From an uncultured Eubacteriales bacterium (GTDB taxonomy: Bacteria > Bacillota > Clostridia > Christensenellales > UBA1242): a stretch of 17,503 bases of DNA. The stretch is from assembly GCA_949067325.1 (NCBI GenBank), contig CARTDZ010000006.1, positions 22,050-39,552 on the forward strand. The letters run 5' to 3'. This document shows, in pieces, positions 6,479 through 13,291 of this stretch (the stretch's first letter is position 1; every line of letters begins with the position of its first letter). A program made the position numbers and the translations under genes. The notes beneath the pieces were generated by a model, which saw only the letters and a list, made by a program, of their open reading frames with translations, did not search any database and was not told the DNA's origin.

Positions 6479-7293
6479 ATCCAAGCCACCCCAATAGCAG
6501 GACCAATATGAGCAGCCACAACAGGCCCAATCTCGCCTTCAAAAGTAGGCACACCTTCAAACTTGCCAACAAGCTTCTCTTTCAAAAGCTCAAAAAACTT
6601 GCTGTTTGCAATGTGAATTATAAAAAGCCTCTTGATGTTTTTTGGTATCATCGAAACAATATCCAAAATCGCTTTGTTGATGCCAATGGTCTTCTTCTCA
6701 CAGCCTAAAACACCTTTTTTAAACTTCAAAATAGGTTTAAGCTGCAAAATAGACCCAATCGTAGCACTGACTTTGCCAATTCTGCCGCCTCGCGCCAAGT
6801 ATTCAAGCGAATCAGGCACAAAGCAAATAGAACTGTTCTCTTGCAAAGCCTCAACAGCTGCGACTATCTCCTCGCGACTTTTGCCGGCCTTGATCATATC
6901 TACGCATTCCATAATATAACCCCAAGTGTTCTGGCAAGCTGACTTTGAGTCAACAATAGTGATCTTCTCAGGATCTTTGCACTGATTTTTGGCAAGAATA
7001 GCAACTGAATTTGTGCCAGAAAGACTTGCTGAAATGGTGAAAACTATTGCTTCATCATCGTTGTCAATAATCTCATTAAAACAATTCACAAAATCAAGAA
7101 GAGAAGGTTGGCTTGTCTTAGGAAAAACCTTGTTTTTAGTGAACTTTTCAAAAAACGCGTCATAACTGCCAGGCAACCCCTCATCAAATTCTTCTTCCTC
7201 AAAAAGCACCCTAAGCGGTATAACTTTGATGTCTTCTTGCTCCAAATATTCTTTTGGAATATAGGCCGTAGAATCGGTTAAAATTTTAATCAT
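6472..7293 (-). CDS. DegV family fatty-acid-binding protein
   Basis: A 273-residue protein of the DegV/FakB family. In Gram-positive bacteria these proteins hold a fatty acid for phosphorylation by the FakA kinase, feeding exogenous or recycled acyl chains into phospholipid synthesis. Visible motifs are DST at 7-9, the ligand-binding TSQPS at 60-64, SASLSGT at 88-94, LARGGRI at 166-172 and GPVVAAHIGPAIG at 256-268, in the usual order and spacing for a full-length member. CTCCTT at 7299-7304 gives an AAGGAG ribosome binding site on the minus strand. The gene is followed by the overlapping SDR gene and is divergent from the nucleoside hydrolase fusion gene. No fakA is in this window. Which fatty acid it carries cannot be told. 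Confidence 0.92.
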   Translation of the reverse strand: MIKILTDSTAYIPKEYLEQEDIKVIPLRVLFEEEEFDEGLPGSYDAFFEKFTKNKVFPKTSQPSLLDFVNCFNEIIDNDDEAIVFTISASLSGTNSVAILAKNQCKDPEKITIVDSKSACQNTWGYIMECVDMIKAGKSREEIVAAVEALQENSSICFVPDSLEYLARGGRIGKVSATIGSILQLKPILKFKKGVLGCEKKTIGINKAILDIVSMIPKNIKRLFIIHIANSKFFELLKEKLVGKFEGVPTFEGEIGPVVAAHIGPAIGVAWIC

Positions 7294-7317
7294 AAAAACT
7301 CCTTAAAAGTTAAAATT

Positions 7318-7345
7318 ATTTTAACACACTTTAAATATTATTCAA
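7318..7345 (-). promoter_or_regulatory. SigA-type promoter for degV-SDR
   Basis: Read on the minus strand: TTGAAT (7345-7340), 16 bases, TAAAAT (7323-7318), with an extended TG before the -10. The perfect palindrome CAAAATATTTTG at 7343-7354 overlaps the upstream end of the -35 box and could bind a regulator. Confidence 0.5.
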
Positions 7346-7390
7346 AATATTTTGCATCTATTTTTATTTTTTTAAATTTTTTCAACATCG

Positions 7391-7410
7391 CTTGTCTTTT
7401 TTTTGACAAG
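7391..7410. promoter_or_regulatory. Inverted repeat over a consensus -35 box
   Basis: CTTGTC (7391-7396) and GACAAG (7405-7410) are reverse complements around an 8-T spacer. The right arm shares GACA with the -35 TTGACA at 7403-7408. This is a possible operator for the hydrolase fusion gene. Confidence 0.35.
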
Positions 7411-7431
7411 ATTTTTAAAAAATGTTATAAT
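7403..7431 (+). promoter_or_regulatory. Perfect-consensus SigA promoter
   Basis: TTGACA (7403-7408), 17 bases, TATAAT (7426-7431), with an extended -10 TG at 7423-7424. The start of transcription is predicted near 7438, followed by a GGGGGAG ribosome binding site and the ATG at 7456. This is the strongest promoter in the window by consensus. Confidence 0.9.
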
Positions 7432-7455
7432 TACAATACTAAGAACGGGGGAGAG

Positions 7456-8868
7456 ATGGCAAATAAAAATAATATCAACCTTATTATCGACTCAGATACA
7501 GCCAATGATATAGATGACTGCTTTGCAATAGCTTACGCCTTTGCAAACAAAGACAAGCTAAATATCGAAGCTATCACAATTGCGCCTTTTGTAGACAAAA
7601 AACGACACATCACAGTTCGTGATAGCATAATAGAAGGCGCTTTGGAAGCCAGTCGAACTCTTCGCTATGTGGGCGTAAAAGACAATTCAATCATCTACAA
7701 GGGCAGTGAAAGCTTTTTTACAAACCTACATGACAAAACAAGTCCAGCAGTTGAAAAAATTATCGCCACTGCAAAAGAAAAAGAAATCACAATAGCCTGC
7801 CTCGGCCCTCTCACAAATGTGGCAATAGCTCTCTCAAAAGCTCCACAAATCAAAAACAATATTTCAATAGTTTGGCTAGGTCTTTCTCATACTTTTATGG
7901 AAGAATTTACCGATACCAACTATCGCACTGACAAAAAAGCCTTTGAATTTCTTATAAAAAGCGGCGTGCTTATGACAATAATTCCATCATATGTAGGCAA
8001 GTTTATAGTAACAAGCAAAAACAATTTTGAAAAGACTGTCGCTGTAAATGATATTGGCCGTTATCTTCTTAGAAAAATCAAGGCAGATGAATTTAATAAT
8101 GACGATCTGGGATTAAAAACTATCTATGATCTAGCTCCAATAGTTTATATAATAAATCCAAATTGGTTTAAAACAAAGGCTATTTCAGCAAACAGGCTTT
8201 TAAAAGAACAGTCAAAAATATCAATGGGCGTTCTTGTAAATTATGTCTATGATATGTTGCCAAACCAAGTGGTTTGGAAGGACTTTGTTGCAAAAGTAAC
8301 AAAATTTGGCAATGAGATCACTCCAAATAAAACATTTTTCATCTCAGACACACATTTTTCAAATATGAGAGATTACAATCTTGAAAAAACGCCATTTCGT
8401 AATATAAAAGAATATGACGCTGAGCTTGTTCAACGCTGGAATAGTGTGGTGTCAGACGCAGACATGGTTTATCACATCGGAGACTTTGGCAATTATGAAA
8501 TGATAAAGCATTTAAAAGGACAAGTCATTCTCGTCTGTGGAAACTATGAAAAGGCTGACTATGGCAATGATTTTGCAAGCTTTAGAGAAAGACTTATTGC
8601 TTTGGGCTTTAAAGATGTTGTAAAAGACGGAATGTTTTTAAACGAAAAATTTGAAGGTCAAGATATATATTTGACACATAAGCCAAGAGATTGCAAAAAA
8701 GACTGCCTGAATCTTTTTGGCCATGTTCACGATTTGAAACCACTCAAAAGAAATGGCTTCAATGTTTGTACAACATATCATCACTTCACACCAGTTCCTT
8801 TAAAACTGGTCAAGAAACATTTTGCTTTCATAAAACATTTTGCAGATCAAGATGTCTTTGAAAACTAA
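7456..8868 (+). CDS. Nucleoside hydrolase-metallophosphoesterase fusion
   Basis: A 470-residue two-domain protein. Residues 1 to about 285 resemble inosine/uridine-preferring nucleoside hydrolases, which cleave the N-glycosidic bond of ribonucleosides. The calcium-binding Asp cluster is DSDTANDIDD at 12-21, LGPLTN is at 116-121, and YDLAPI at 224-229 stands where the family has an HD motif: Asp225 is kept but the His is Tyr. Residues about 292-450 form a calcineurin-like phosphoesterase: SDTH at 297-300, IGDF at 341-344, GNYE at 362-365 in place of GNHD, THKP at 407-410 and GHVH at 422-425. The metal ligands are mostly present, but the GNHD His is Tyr. The reading frame is continuous, with no break between domains. 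A combined nucleotide dephosphorylation and base-release function is possible but inferred. It stands alone between degV and the tRNA cluster, under a perfect promoter. Confidence 0.82.
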   Translation: MANKNNINLIIDSDTANDIDDCFAIAYAFANKDKLNIEAITIAPFVDKKRHITVRDSIIEGALEASRTLRYVGVKDNSIIYKGSESFFTNLHDKTSPAVEKIIATAKEKEITIACLGPLTNVAIALSKAPQIKNNISIVWLGLSHTFMEEFTDTNYRTDKKAFEFLIKSGVLMTIIPSYVGKFIVTSKNNFEKTVAVNDIGRYLLRKIKADEFNNDDLGLKTIYDLAPIVYIINPNWFKTKAISANRLLKEQSKISMGVLVNYVYDMLPNQVVWKDFVAKVTKFGNEITPNKTFFISDTHFSNMRDYNLEKTPFRNIKEYDAELVQRWNSVVSDADMVYHIGDFGNYEMIKHLKGQVILVCGNYEKADYGNDFASFRERLIALGFKDVVKDGMFLNEKFEGQDIYLTHKPRDCKKDCLNLFGHVHDLKPLKRNGFNVCTTYHHFTPVPLKLVKKHFAFIKHFADQDVFEN

Positions 8869-8958
8869 GAATTTGTCAACTTTAAGAATGATAAATATTA
8901 AATTATTAATAAGAGAAACAAATTTTTATAATTTTTTATAAAAAATGGTCAATTTCTC

Positions 8959-8987
8959 TTGACATCTTATCCAAATTATTATAAAAT
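8959..8987 (+). promoter_or_regulatory. Promoter of the tRNA cluster
   Basis: TTGACA (8959-8964), 17 bases, TAAAAT (8982-8987). Transcription should begin near 8994, about 14 bases before the first tRNA. A 5-bp inverted repeat, GTCAA (8948-8952) with TTGAC (8959-8963), overlaps the -35. I see no convincing terminator for the preceding gene in 8869-8958. Confidence 0.8.
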
Positions 8988-9007
8988 AATCAGGCAAGCT
9001 TGTTTGA

Positions 9008-9083
9008 CGGGGTGTGGCTCAGTTGGTAGAGCGCGTGGTTTGGGACCATGAGGTCGGGGGTTCGAGACCCTCCACCCCGACCA
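9008..9083 (+). tRNA. tRNA-Pro (TGG)
   Basis: A full cloverleaf. The acceptor CGGGGTG pairs with CACCCCG (9073-9079). The anticodon loop TTTGGGA gives TGG at 9041-9043, and the T-loop is TTCGAGA. The discriminator is A, and CCA is encoded at 9081-9083. Confidence 0.97.
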
Positions 9084-9101
9084 ACAAACGAGTTTCGCTG
9101 T

Positions 9102-9178
9102 GGGCCTTTAGCTCAGTTGGTTAGAGCAACCGGCTCATAACCGGTCGGTCCGGGGTTCGAGTCCCTGAAGGCCCACCA
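9102..9178 (+). tRNA. tRNA with CAT anticodon (Met elongator, or Ile2)
   Basis: A cloverleaf with acceptor GGGCCTT pairing AAGGCCC (9168-9174), anticodon loop CTCATAA and encoded CCA. A CAT anticodon can be elongator Met, or Ile2 if C34 is modified to lysidine. The GGCTCATAACC anticodon arm resembles Bacillus Ile2, so the identity is open. It is not an initiator, because the first acceptor pair is a normal G-C. Confidence 0.88.
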
Positions 9179-9344
9179 TATCCATAAAAAGCGTGTTTCT
9201 TTTTCAGGGACAAGCAACCTAAAGGTTGCAATTGCTCCGCAATGAACCCCGTACAGGGGGTCGGAGCAGCCTGCCGAAGAAACAATGCTCCGACCCAAAA
9301 GGTCAAAACCATAACTGCATTGCATATTTCGCAATTGCGCTTGT
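9179..9344 (+). other. Hairpin-rich tRNA spacer
   Basis: A 166-base spacer with successive stem-loops: GCAACCT/AGGTTGC (9214-9229), ATTGC/GCAAT (9231-9243) and a perfect 10-bp stem GGGTCGGAGC/GCTCCGACCC (9258-9267 with 9287-9296). None is followed by a T-run, so they look like processing or spacer elements rather than terminators. Reading frames on the other strand here are shadows of tRNA sequence. Confidence 0.6.
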
Positions 9345-9421
9345 GGCTCGGTAGTTCAGTTGGTTAGAACGCCAGCCTGTCACGCTGGAGGTCGTGGGTT
9401 CGAGCCCCATTCGAGTCGCCA
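9345..9421 (+). tRNA. tRNA-Asp (GTC)
   Basis: The acceptor GGCTCGG pairs TCGAGTC with G-T wobbles. The anticodon stem CCAGC/GCTGG encloses CTGTCAC, giving GTC. The discriminator is G, as expected for Asp, and CCA is encoded. Confidence 0.96.
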
Positions 9422-9600
9422 AAAATGAAAAACAACAAAGGTTGTTTTGTCATAGCTTAACTCTAAATGAGTAAAAAGCAAAAATTGCCCCCAAGGGCAA
9501 AAAATCATCAAATTGATTACCTTTTTGATGAAAATGAGCAAAAAAACAAAGTTGCAACAATTCGCAATGCCAAAAAGCAACAAGTTTTATTTGCAAACAT
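9422..9600 (+). other. Second hairpin-rich tRNA spacer
   Basis: A spacer of 179 bases holding four short inverted repeats in a row: AACAAC/GTTGTT near 9432, ACTC/GAGT near 9460, TTGCCC/GGGCAA near 9485 and TCATCAAA/TTTGATGA near 9507-9533. I see no coding signal. Confidence 0.5.
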
Positions 9601-9676
9601 GCCCTGATAGCTCAGTCGGTAGAGCAAAGGACTGAAAATCCTTGTGTCGTTGGTTCGATTCCAACTTAGGGCACCA
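9601..9676 (+). tRNA. tRNA-Phe (GAA)
   Basis: The acceptor GCCCTGA pairs TTAGGGC with one G-T wobble. The anticodon arm AAGGA/TCCTT encloses CTGAAAA, giving GAA. The discriminator is A and CCA is encoded at 9674-9676. Confidence 0.97.
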
Positions 9677-9889
9677 TAGTGTTTCATAGCAAAAATAATA
9701 ATTTTTAAAATGGAACATAAAATCATTATGCTTCTGGCGAAAGCTTCGCATGAGAGTTGCGACAAATCGCCAACGGAACGAGAAGTGTAGTGCAATTTCG
9801 TTTGGTCGCAGAAAAAGGAAACTTGCGATCAAATGGTATGGATTTATTTTTTATAAATTCGGATATATCAAAAGCAAGAGTTCCGTTTT
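9677..9889 (+). other. Third tRNA spacer with nested stem-loop
   Basis: A spacer of 213 bases. TGGCGA (9735-9740) pairs with TCGCCA (9767-9772), and an alternative short hairpin GCGAA/TTCGC (9737-9749) competes with its left arm. The rest is A+T rich with no gene that I can support. Confidence 0.45.
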
Positions 9890-9964
9890 GCTGGTGTGGC
9901 TCAATGGTAGAGCAGCTGACTTGTAATCAGCAGGTTGAAGGTTCGATTCCTTTCACCAGCTCCA
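9890..9964 (+). tRNA. tRNA-Thr (TGT)
   Basis: The acceptor GCTGGTG pairs CACCAGC (9954-9960). The anticodon arm GCTGA/TCAGC encloses CTTGTAA, giving TGT. The discriminator is T and CCA is encoded. Confidence 0.97.
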
Positions 9965-9966
9965 AA

Positions 9967-9984
9967 AGCACCTTTCGAGGTGCT
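9967..9984 (+). other. UUCG-tetraloop hairpin between tRNA-Thr and tRNA-Tyr
   Basis: AGCACCT and AGGTGCT form a perfect 7-bp stem closed by a TTCG loop, directly after the CCA of tRNA-Thr. An A run and a short T run (AAAATTTTAT) follow. This is probably a processing or pausing element inside the polycistronic tRNA transcript. Confidence 0.6.
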
Positions 9985-9994
9985 AAAATTTTAT

Positions 9995-10079
9995 GGGTAG
10001 ATTGCAGAGCGGCCAAATGCAACGGACTGTAAATCCGTCGGTTACACCTTCGGTGGTTCGAATCCACCTCTGCCCACCA
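9995..10079 (+). tRNA. tRNA-Tyr (GTA)
   Basis: A class II tRNA of 85 bases with a long variable arm. The acceptor GGGTAGA pairs TCTGCCC. The anticodon arm ACGGA/TCCGT encloses CTGTAAA, giving GTA. The discriminator is A and CCA is encoded. It is the last gene of the tRNA cluster. Confidence 0.96.
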
Positions 10080-10083
10080 AAAA

Positions 10084-10124
10084 CGCTATATTCCTTTATT
10101 TTAAAGGAATGTAGCGATTTTTTT
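10084..10124 (+). terminator. Strong intrinsic terminator of the tRNA cluster
   Basis: A 15-bp stem pairs CGCTATATTCCTTTA (10084-10098) with TAAAGGAATGTAGCG (10102-10116), with one T-G wobble. The loop has three bases and a run of seven T follows. Confidence 0.95.
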
Positions 10125-10536
10125 AGTCACATGAAAAAACATTTTTAGTCACATAAGTTTTTGGTCATATAATTTTATTTTAATCTCTGCATTTCTTATC
10201 CACTTAAGACCCTTTTTAGGATCTGCTTCCAATTTTACTTCCATTCAACCTTGACCAATTGCCAAATTTTGAAATGCTATCTTACGCTTCTGCCAAATAT
10301 TAACTAGGCCATAAAGTTTAAAAATAGCGCTGCAAAACCTATAAGCATTTATGTGCTTGACTTTGTGGTGGGACTGTTTTTTTTATAATCTGGCGAATTT
10401 TAAAAATAGCCCTAAGGCTTCTTGGCAACAAAAATATAAAAAGTAAAAAAATCAAACACAAACCTACAAATATATTTAACAAAATAAAAAAATAAAACCT
10501 AAATCTGCAAAAAAATATGCCAAAAATAAAAATTGC
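10125..10536. other. Non-coding A+T-rich interval
   Basis: No gene that I can support. TTTTTAGTCACAT is repeated at 10120-10132 and 10142-10154. A TATAAT at 10384-10389 has only poorly placed -35 candidates. A 31-codon minus-strand frame (10244-10149, MEVKLEADPKK...) has a weak AAGG before its ATG and could be a gene remnant, but nothing confirms it. Confidence 0.4.
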
Positions 10537-10565
10537 AAAAACCGCAACTACAAAGCGGTTTTTTT
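10537..10565 (+). terminator. Orphan intrinsic terminator
   Basis: AAAAACCGC (10537-10545) pairs with GCGGTTTTT (10555-10563) around a 9-base loop, followed by T to 10565. No plus-strand gene lies between it and the tRNA terminator, so it may end an unannotated small RNA or act as a barrier before the next promoter. Confidence 0.75.
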
Positions 10566-10577
10566 GTCGATATTTGT

Positions 10578-10607
10578 TTGCATAATTTGAAAAAAATATG
10601 ATAGAAT
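10578..10607 (+). promoter_or_regulatory. Probable SigA promoter for the epimerase-like gene
   Basis: TTGCAT (10578-10583), 18 bases, TAGAAT (10602-10607) with an extended -10 TG. GGAGG lies about 9 bases before the ATG at 10654. Confidence 0.55.
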
Positions 10608-10653
10608 GAAAAAGTAAAGCAAAATTATAAAACAAAAATGGAGGAATGGATTT

Positions 10654-12171
10654 ATGATAGTTGCGTTTACTGGTATAACAGGCAATATGGGAATAGAAAC
10701 GCTGGCTGAGGTAACAAAAATCCAAGAAATAGACAAGTTCAAGTTTTTAGTGCTTGAAAAAGATAAAAGAATAAAAAAGCTTCTCAAAAAACATAAAAAA
10801 CTTAAAAACAAGTTTGAAGTCATTTATGGCAATCTGAAAGATGTCAACGCTTGCCAAAAATTGGTTGAAAATGCTGACTATGTTATCGGACTTGCGGCAG
10901 TAATTCCGCCTACTTCAGATCAACACCCACAGTGGGCGATCGACTGCAATGAAATAGGCGCAAAAAACCTTGTCGCAGCTATTGAAAGAGAGAAAAATCA
11001 ACCCAAGTATATTCACATCTCAACCGTCGCACTTTACGGAAACCGCAACACTGGCCATATCTACGGCAGGGTAGGTGATCCTCTTCTAGTCAGCCCTTAT
11101 GATATATATTCGGCCACAAAACTTCGCGGCGAATTTGCAGTTCTTGAAAGCAATATAAAATCATGGGCGGTTATTCGTCAAACAGCAATGCTTCATCAAA
11201 ATATGCTCACCGACAATATGAATGATGGCCTTATGTTCCACACATGCTTTGATGCACCTCTCGAATGGCTGACCGCTCATGATAGCGGTGTGCTTATAGC
11301 AAACATACTCAAAAACGATATAAAAAAAGATCTCGGTTCAAAGTTCTGGAAAAAGGTTTATAACATCGGTGGCGGCAAGTCCAACTGCGTAACAGGTTAT
11401 GAAACCCTTGACGATGGCTTTAAGCTTATCGGCGGCAGCATAAAAAACTTCTTCCGTCCAAACAGCAGTGCAACTCGAAATTTTCATGGCGTGTGGTACT
11501 TTGATAGCGACGTTCTAGACAAAATGTTCAAATACCGCTCTCAAACAAACGCTGATTTTTGGAAGGAATATCAAAAAAAGCACGCATACTTTTCGCTCGC
11601 AAAACTTCTTCCTAAATCGCTTATCAGAAAAGCTGCTATCGAACGCCTTTACAAAAACCCAAATTCACCAAAATATTGGGCAAAGCATAAGGACGAAGCC
11701 AAACTTATCGCATATTTTGGCAAAGATGCATATCAAAATCTTCCAAAGACTTTGCAAGAACAAAAACTTCTTTGCGAACAACCAAATTATCAAAAAATAA
11801 AAAATCCAAAAACCGCTCCAAAACTTGATTATGGCTTTGATATTGACGGCGAGATCACTCTTAAAGACTGCCAAAACGTAGCCAAAATGCATGGAGGCAA
11901 GCTTATCTCCAAAAAATTTGTCGATCCATATACCAAACTTGAATGGAAAACGCAAGACGGTGAAAACTTTTTTGCCACGCCATACACTGTTCTCAAGGCT
12001 GGTCACTGGTTCAACTCAATATACAAAGATTATGTTTGGGAATTTGACCGCCTATCTCAAAAAGATAAAGTGTTTGCTCAAATCTGGTATGACAGCCATG
12101 ACAAAAATGAAAATTATCGCTACTATTTAGACAAAAACTTTGTCGCGAAAATAACAGAATTTAACAACTAA
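10654..12171 (+). CDS. Epimerase-like extended SDR with degenerate C-terminal domain
   Basis: A 505-residue protein. Residues 1 to about 300 form an NAD(P)-dependent epimerase/dehydratase-type SDR: TGITGNMG at 6-13 binds the dinucleotide, LAAVIPP is at 80-86, and the catalytic triad region is HISTVALYG (Ser123) with YSATK (Tyr152, Lys156). The substrate is unknown; nucleotide sugars are usual for the family. Residues 300-390 are basic and helical. Residues about 396-453 resemble the repeat A..GG.LS..(Y/F)....KL.W...G..W.A.P..(I/L)K.G.W found in small zinc-ribbon-like domains, but the metal-binding Cys and His are replaced: WKTQDGENFF and KAGHWF carry none of the expected ligands. An ATG at 10645 leads straight to a stop, so 10654 is the start. 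The flavodoxin/ferredoxin gene follows after 108 bases, probably on the same transcript. Confidence 0.75.
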   Translation: MIVAFTGITGNMGIETLAEVTKIQEIDKFKFLVLEKDKRIKKLLKKHKKLKNKFEVIYGNLKDVNACQKLVENADYVIGLAAVIPPTSDQHPQWAIDCNEIGAKNLVAAIEREKNQPKYIHISTVALYGNRNTGHIYGRVGDPLLVSPYDIYSATKLRGEFAVLESNIKSWAVIRQTAMLHQNMLTDNMNDGLMFHTCFDAPLEWLTAHDSGVLIANILKNDIKKDLGSKFWKKVYNIGGGKSNCVTGYETLDDGFKLIGGSIKNFFRPNSSATRNFHGVWYFDSDVLDKMFKYRSQTNADFWKEYQKKHAYFSLAKLLPKSLIRKAAIERLYKNPNSPKYWAKHKDEAKLIAYFGKDAYQNLPKTLQEQKLLCEQPNYQKIKNPKTAPKLDYGFDIDGEITLKDCQNVAKMHGGKLISKKFVDPYTKLEWKTQDGENFFATPYTVLKAGHWFNSIYKDYVWEFDRLSQKDKVFAQIWYDSHDKNENYRYYLDKNFVAKITEFNN

Positions 12172-12279
12172 AACCTCTTTACAAAACCACTGAAAGACAA
12201 ATAGCTAAAAAAACCAAAAAGCTTTATCTAGAAATTGTAAAAAATCAAAACAAAAGAAATTGACTTAAAAGGAAAAATT

Positions 12280-13182
12280 ATGAAAGCTCTTCTATGTTAT
12301 TTCTCAGGCACAGGCAATACCAAAAAAGTTGTCAGCGAATTTGCAAACAATTTTGATGGCCAAACTCATTCAATCGACCTTGTAAAAATTGAAGAGGGCA
12401 CAATTCCAAATCTCGAAGACTATGACGCGCTTGGCATAGCTTATCCTATTCACGCTTTCAACGCACCATCAATCGTTGTTGACTTTGTCAAAACTCTTCC
12501 AAAACAGCAGTCTACAAAAAAACTTTTTATCATCAAAACTTCAGGAGAACCACTCGCACTCAACAATATCTCATCGCTCAAAATCACAAAACTCCTCAAA
12601 AAACGCAACTTCATTCTTACCAACGAATATCATCTTGTCATGCCATACAATATGATTTTTCGCCACACTGATACAATGGCATACAAAATGTGGCAAACTG
12701 CAACAAAAATATTGCCAATCATCTATCATGAAATCACAACAAACAAACCAGTCAAACTTAAACATATCTTTCTCGGCAGCTTTTTGGCTTGGATTTTTCG
12801 CATTGAATTTTGGGGCGGTCGCTTCAACGGCAAAAAATATAAGGTCAATGCAAATTGCATTCATTGTGGCAAGTGTGCAAAAATGTGTCCAGTCGGCAAC
12901 ATAAAAATCGACGAAAGCGGCAACTTCCATTTTGGCAACAAATGTATAATGTGTATGCGCTGCTCAATGTTATGCCCAACCAATGCGATAAAAATAGGTT
13001 GGTTTGAAGGGTGGAAAGTTCATGGAGCATACACCTTCAAAAAACCAGAAAAGCCAGAAGAAGAACGTCACAAAAAATACTGCAAAAAATCATACGAGAA
13101 ATACTTTGCAAAGTGGCAACAAAAAATCCTCGAATTTGACGAAGAAACTAAAAGCAAAAACAAATCAAATAAAACCATTTAA
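12280..13182 (+). CDS. EFR1-type flavodoxin/ferredoxin fusion
   Basis: A 300-residue electron-transfer protein. The N-terminal flavodoxin-like domain has the FMN phosphate loop FSGTGNTK at 8-15 and AYPIHAFNAPS at 54-64. A basic linker follows, then a 2[4Fe-4S] ferredoxin module with Cys193, 196, 199, 203 (CIHCGKCAKMCP) and Cys222, 225, 228, 232 (CIMCMRCSMLCP). This layout matches the EFR1 family common in anaerobic Clostridia, which moves electrons between reduced carriers; partners are unknown. The tail from about residue 252 is Lys/Glu rich. AAAAGGA precedes the ATG. No separate promoter is clear in the 108-base gap from the epimerase-like gene, so the two may work together on a reductive modification. 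That is inference. Confidence 0.88.
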   Translation: MKALLCYFSGTGNTKKVVSEFANNFDGQTHSIDLVKIEEGTIPNLEDYDALGIAYPIHAFNAPSIVVDFVKTLPKQQSTKKLFIIKTSGEPLALNNISSLKITKLLKKRNFILTNEYHLVMPYNMIFRHTDTMAYKMWQTATKILPIIYHEITTNKPVKLKHIFLGSFLAWIFRIEFWGGRFNGKKYKVNANCIHCGKCAKMCPVGNIKIDESGNFHFGNKCIMCMRCSMLCPTNAIKIGWFEGWKVHGAYTFKKPEKPEEERHKKYCKKSYEKYFAKWQQKILEFDEETKSKNKSNKTI

Positions 13183-13218
13183 ATATTTCGCCAAAAATAT
13201 ATAAAATAAAAAACAATA

Positions 13219-13232
13219 CTTAAAATTTTAAG
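13219..13232. promoter_or_regulatory. 14-bp perfect palindrome upstream of a promoter
   Basis: CTTAAAATTTTAAG is a perfect palindrome ending 10 bases before the -35 box of the next promoter. It could be a binding site or a weak transcript-end hairpin. A+T-rich palindromes also arise by chance. Confidence 0.3.
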
Positions 13233-13242
13233 CGAATTTGTT

Positions 13243-13270
13243 TTGAAAATATATGCAAATATGATAAAAT
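13243..13270 (+). promoter_or_regulatory. SigA-type promoter for the small membrane protein
   Basis: TTGAAA (13243-13248), 16 bases, TAAAAT (13265-13270), with TG one base before the -10. A strong AAGGAGGG (13277-13284) follows, 7 bases before the ATG. Confidence 0.65.
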
Positions 13271-13291
13271 AACAATAAGGAGGGCAGAAAA

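Noticed and set aside
9113..9832. Several minus-strand reading frames of 60-92 codons across the tRNA cluster
   Set aside because: They run antisense through tRNA genes and give peptides such as RDSNPGPTGYEP, a familiar artefact of translating tRNA complements. They have no ribosome binding sites.
10149..10244. 31-codon minus-strand reading frame
   Set aside because: It has an AAGG before its ATG, but it is very short, has no known match I can name, and an in-frame stop lies directly before the ATG. I mention it only as a possible remnant.
10339..10823. Phe-rich minus-strand reading frames upstream of and overlapping the epimerase gene
   Set aside because: They are translations of A-rich plus-strand DNA, overlap the epimerase start and terminator, and lack plausible start signals.
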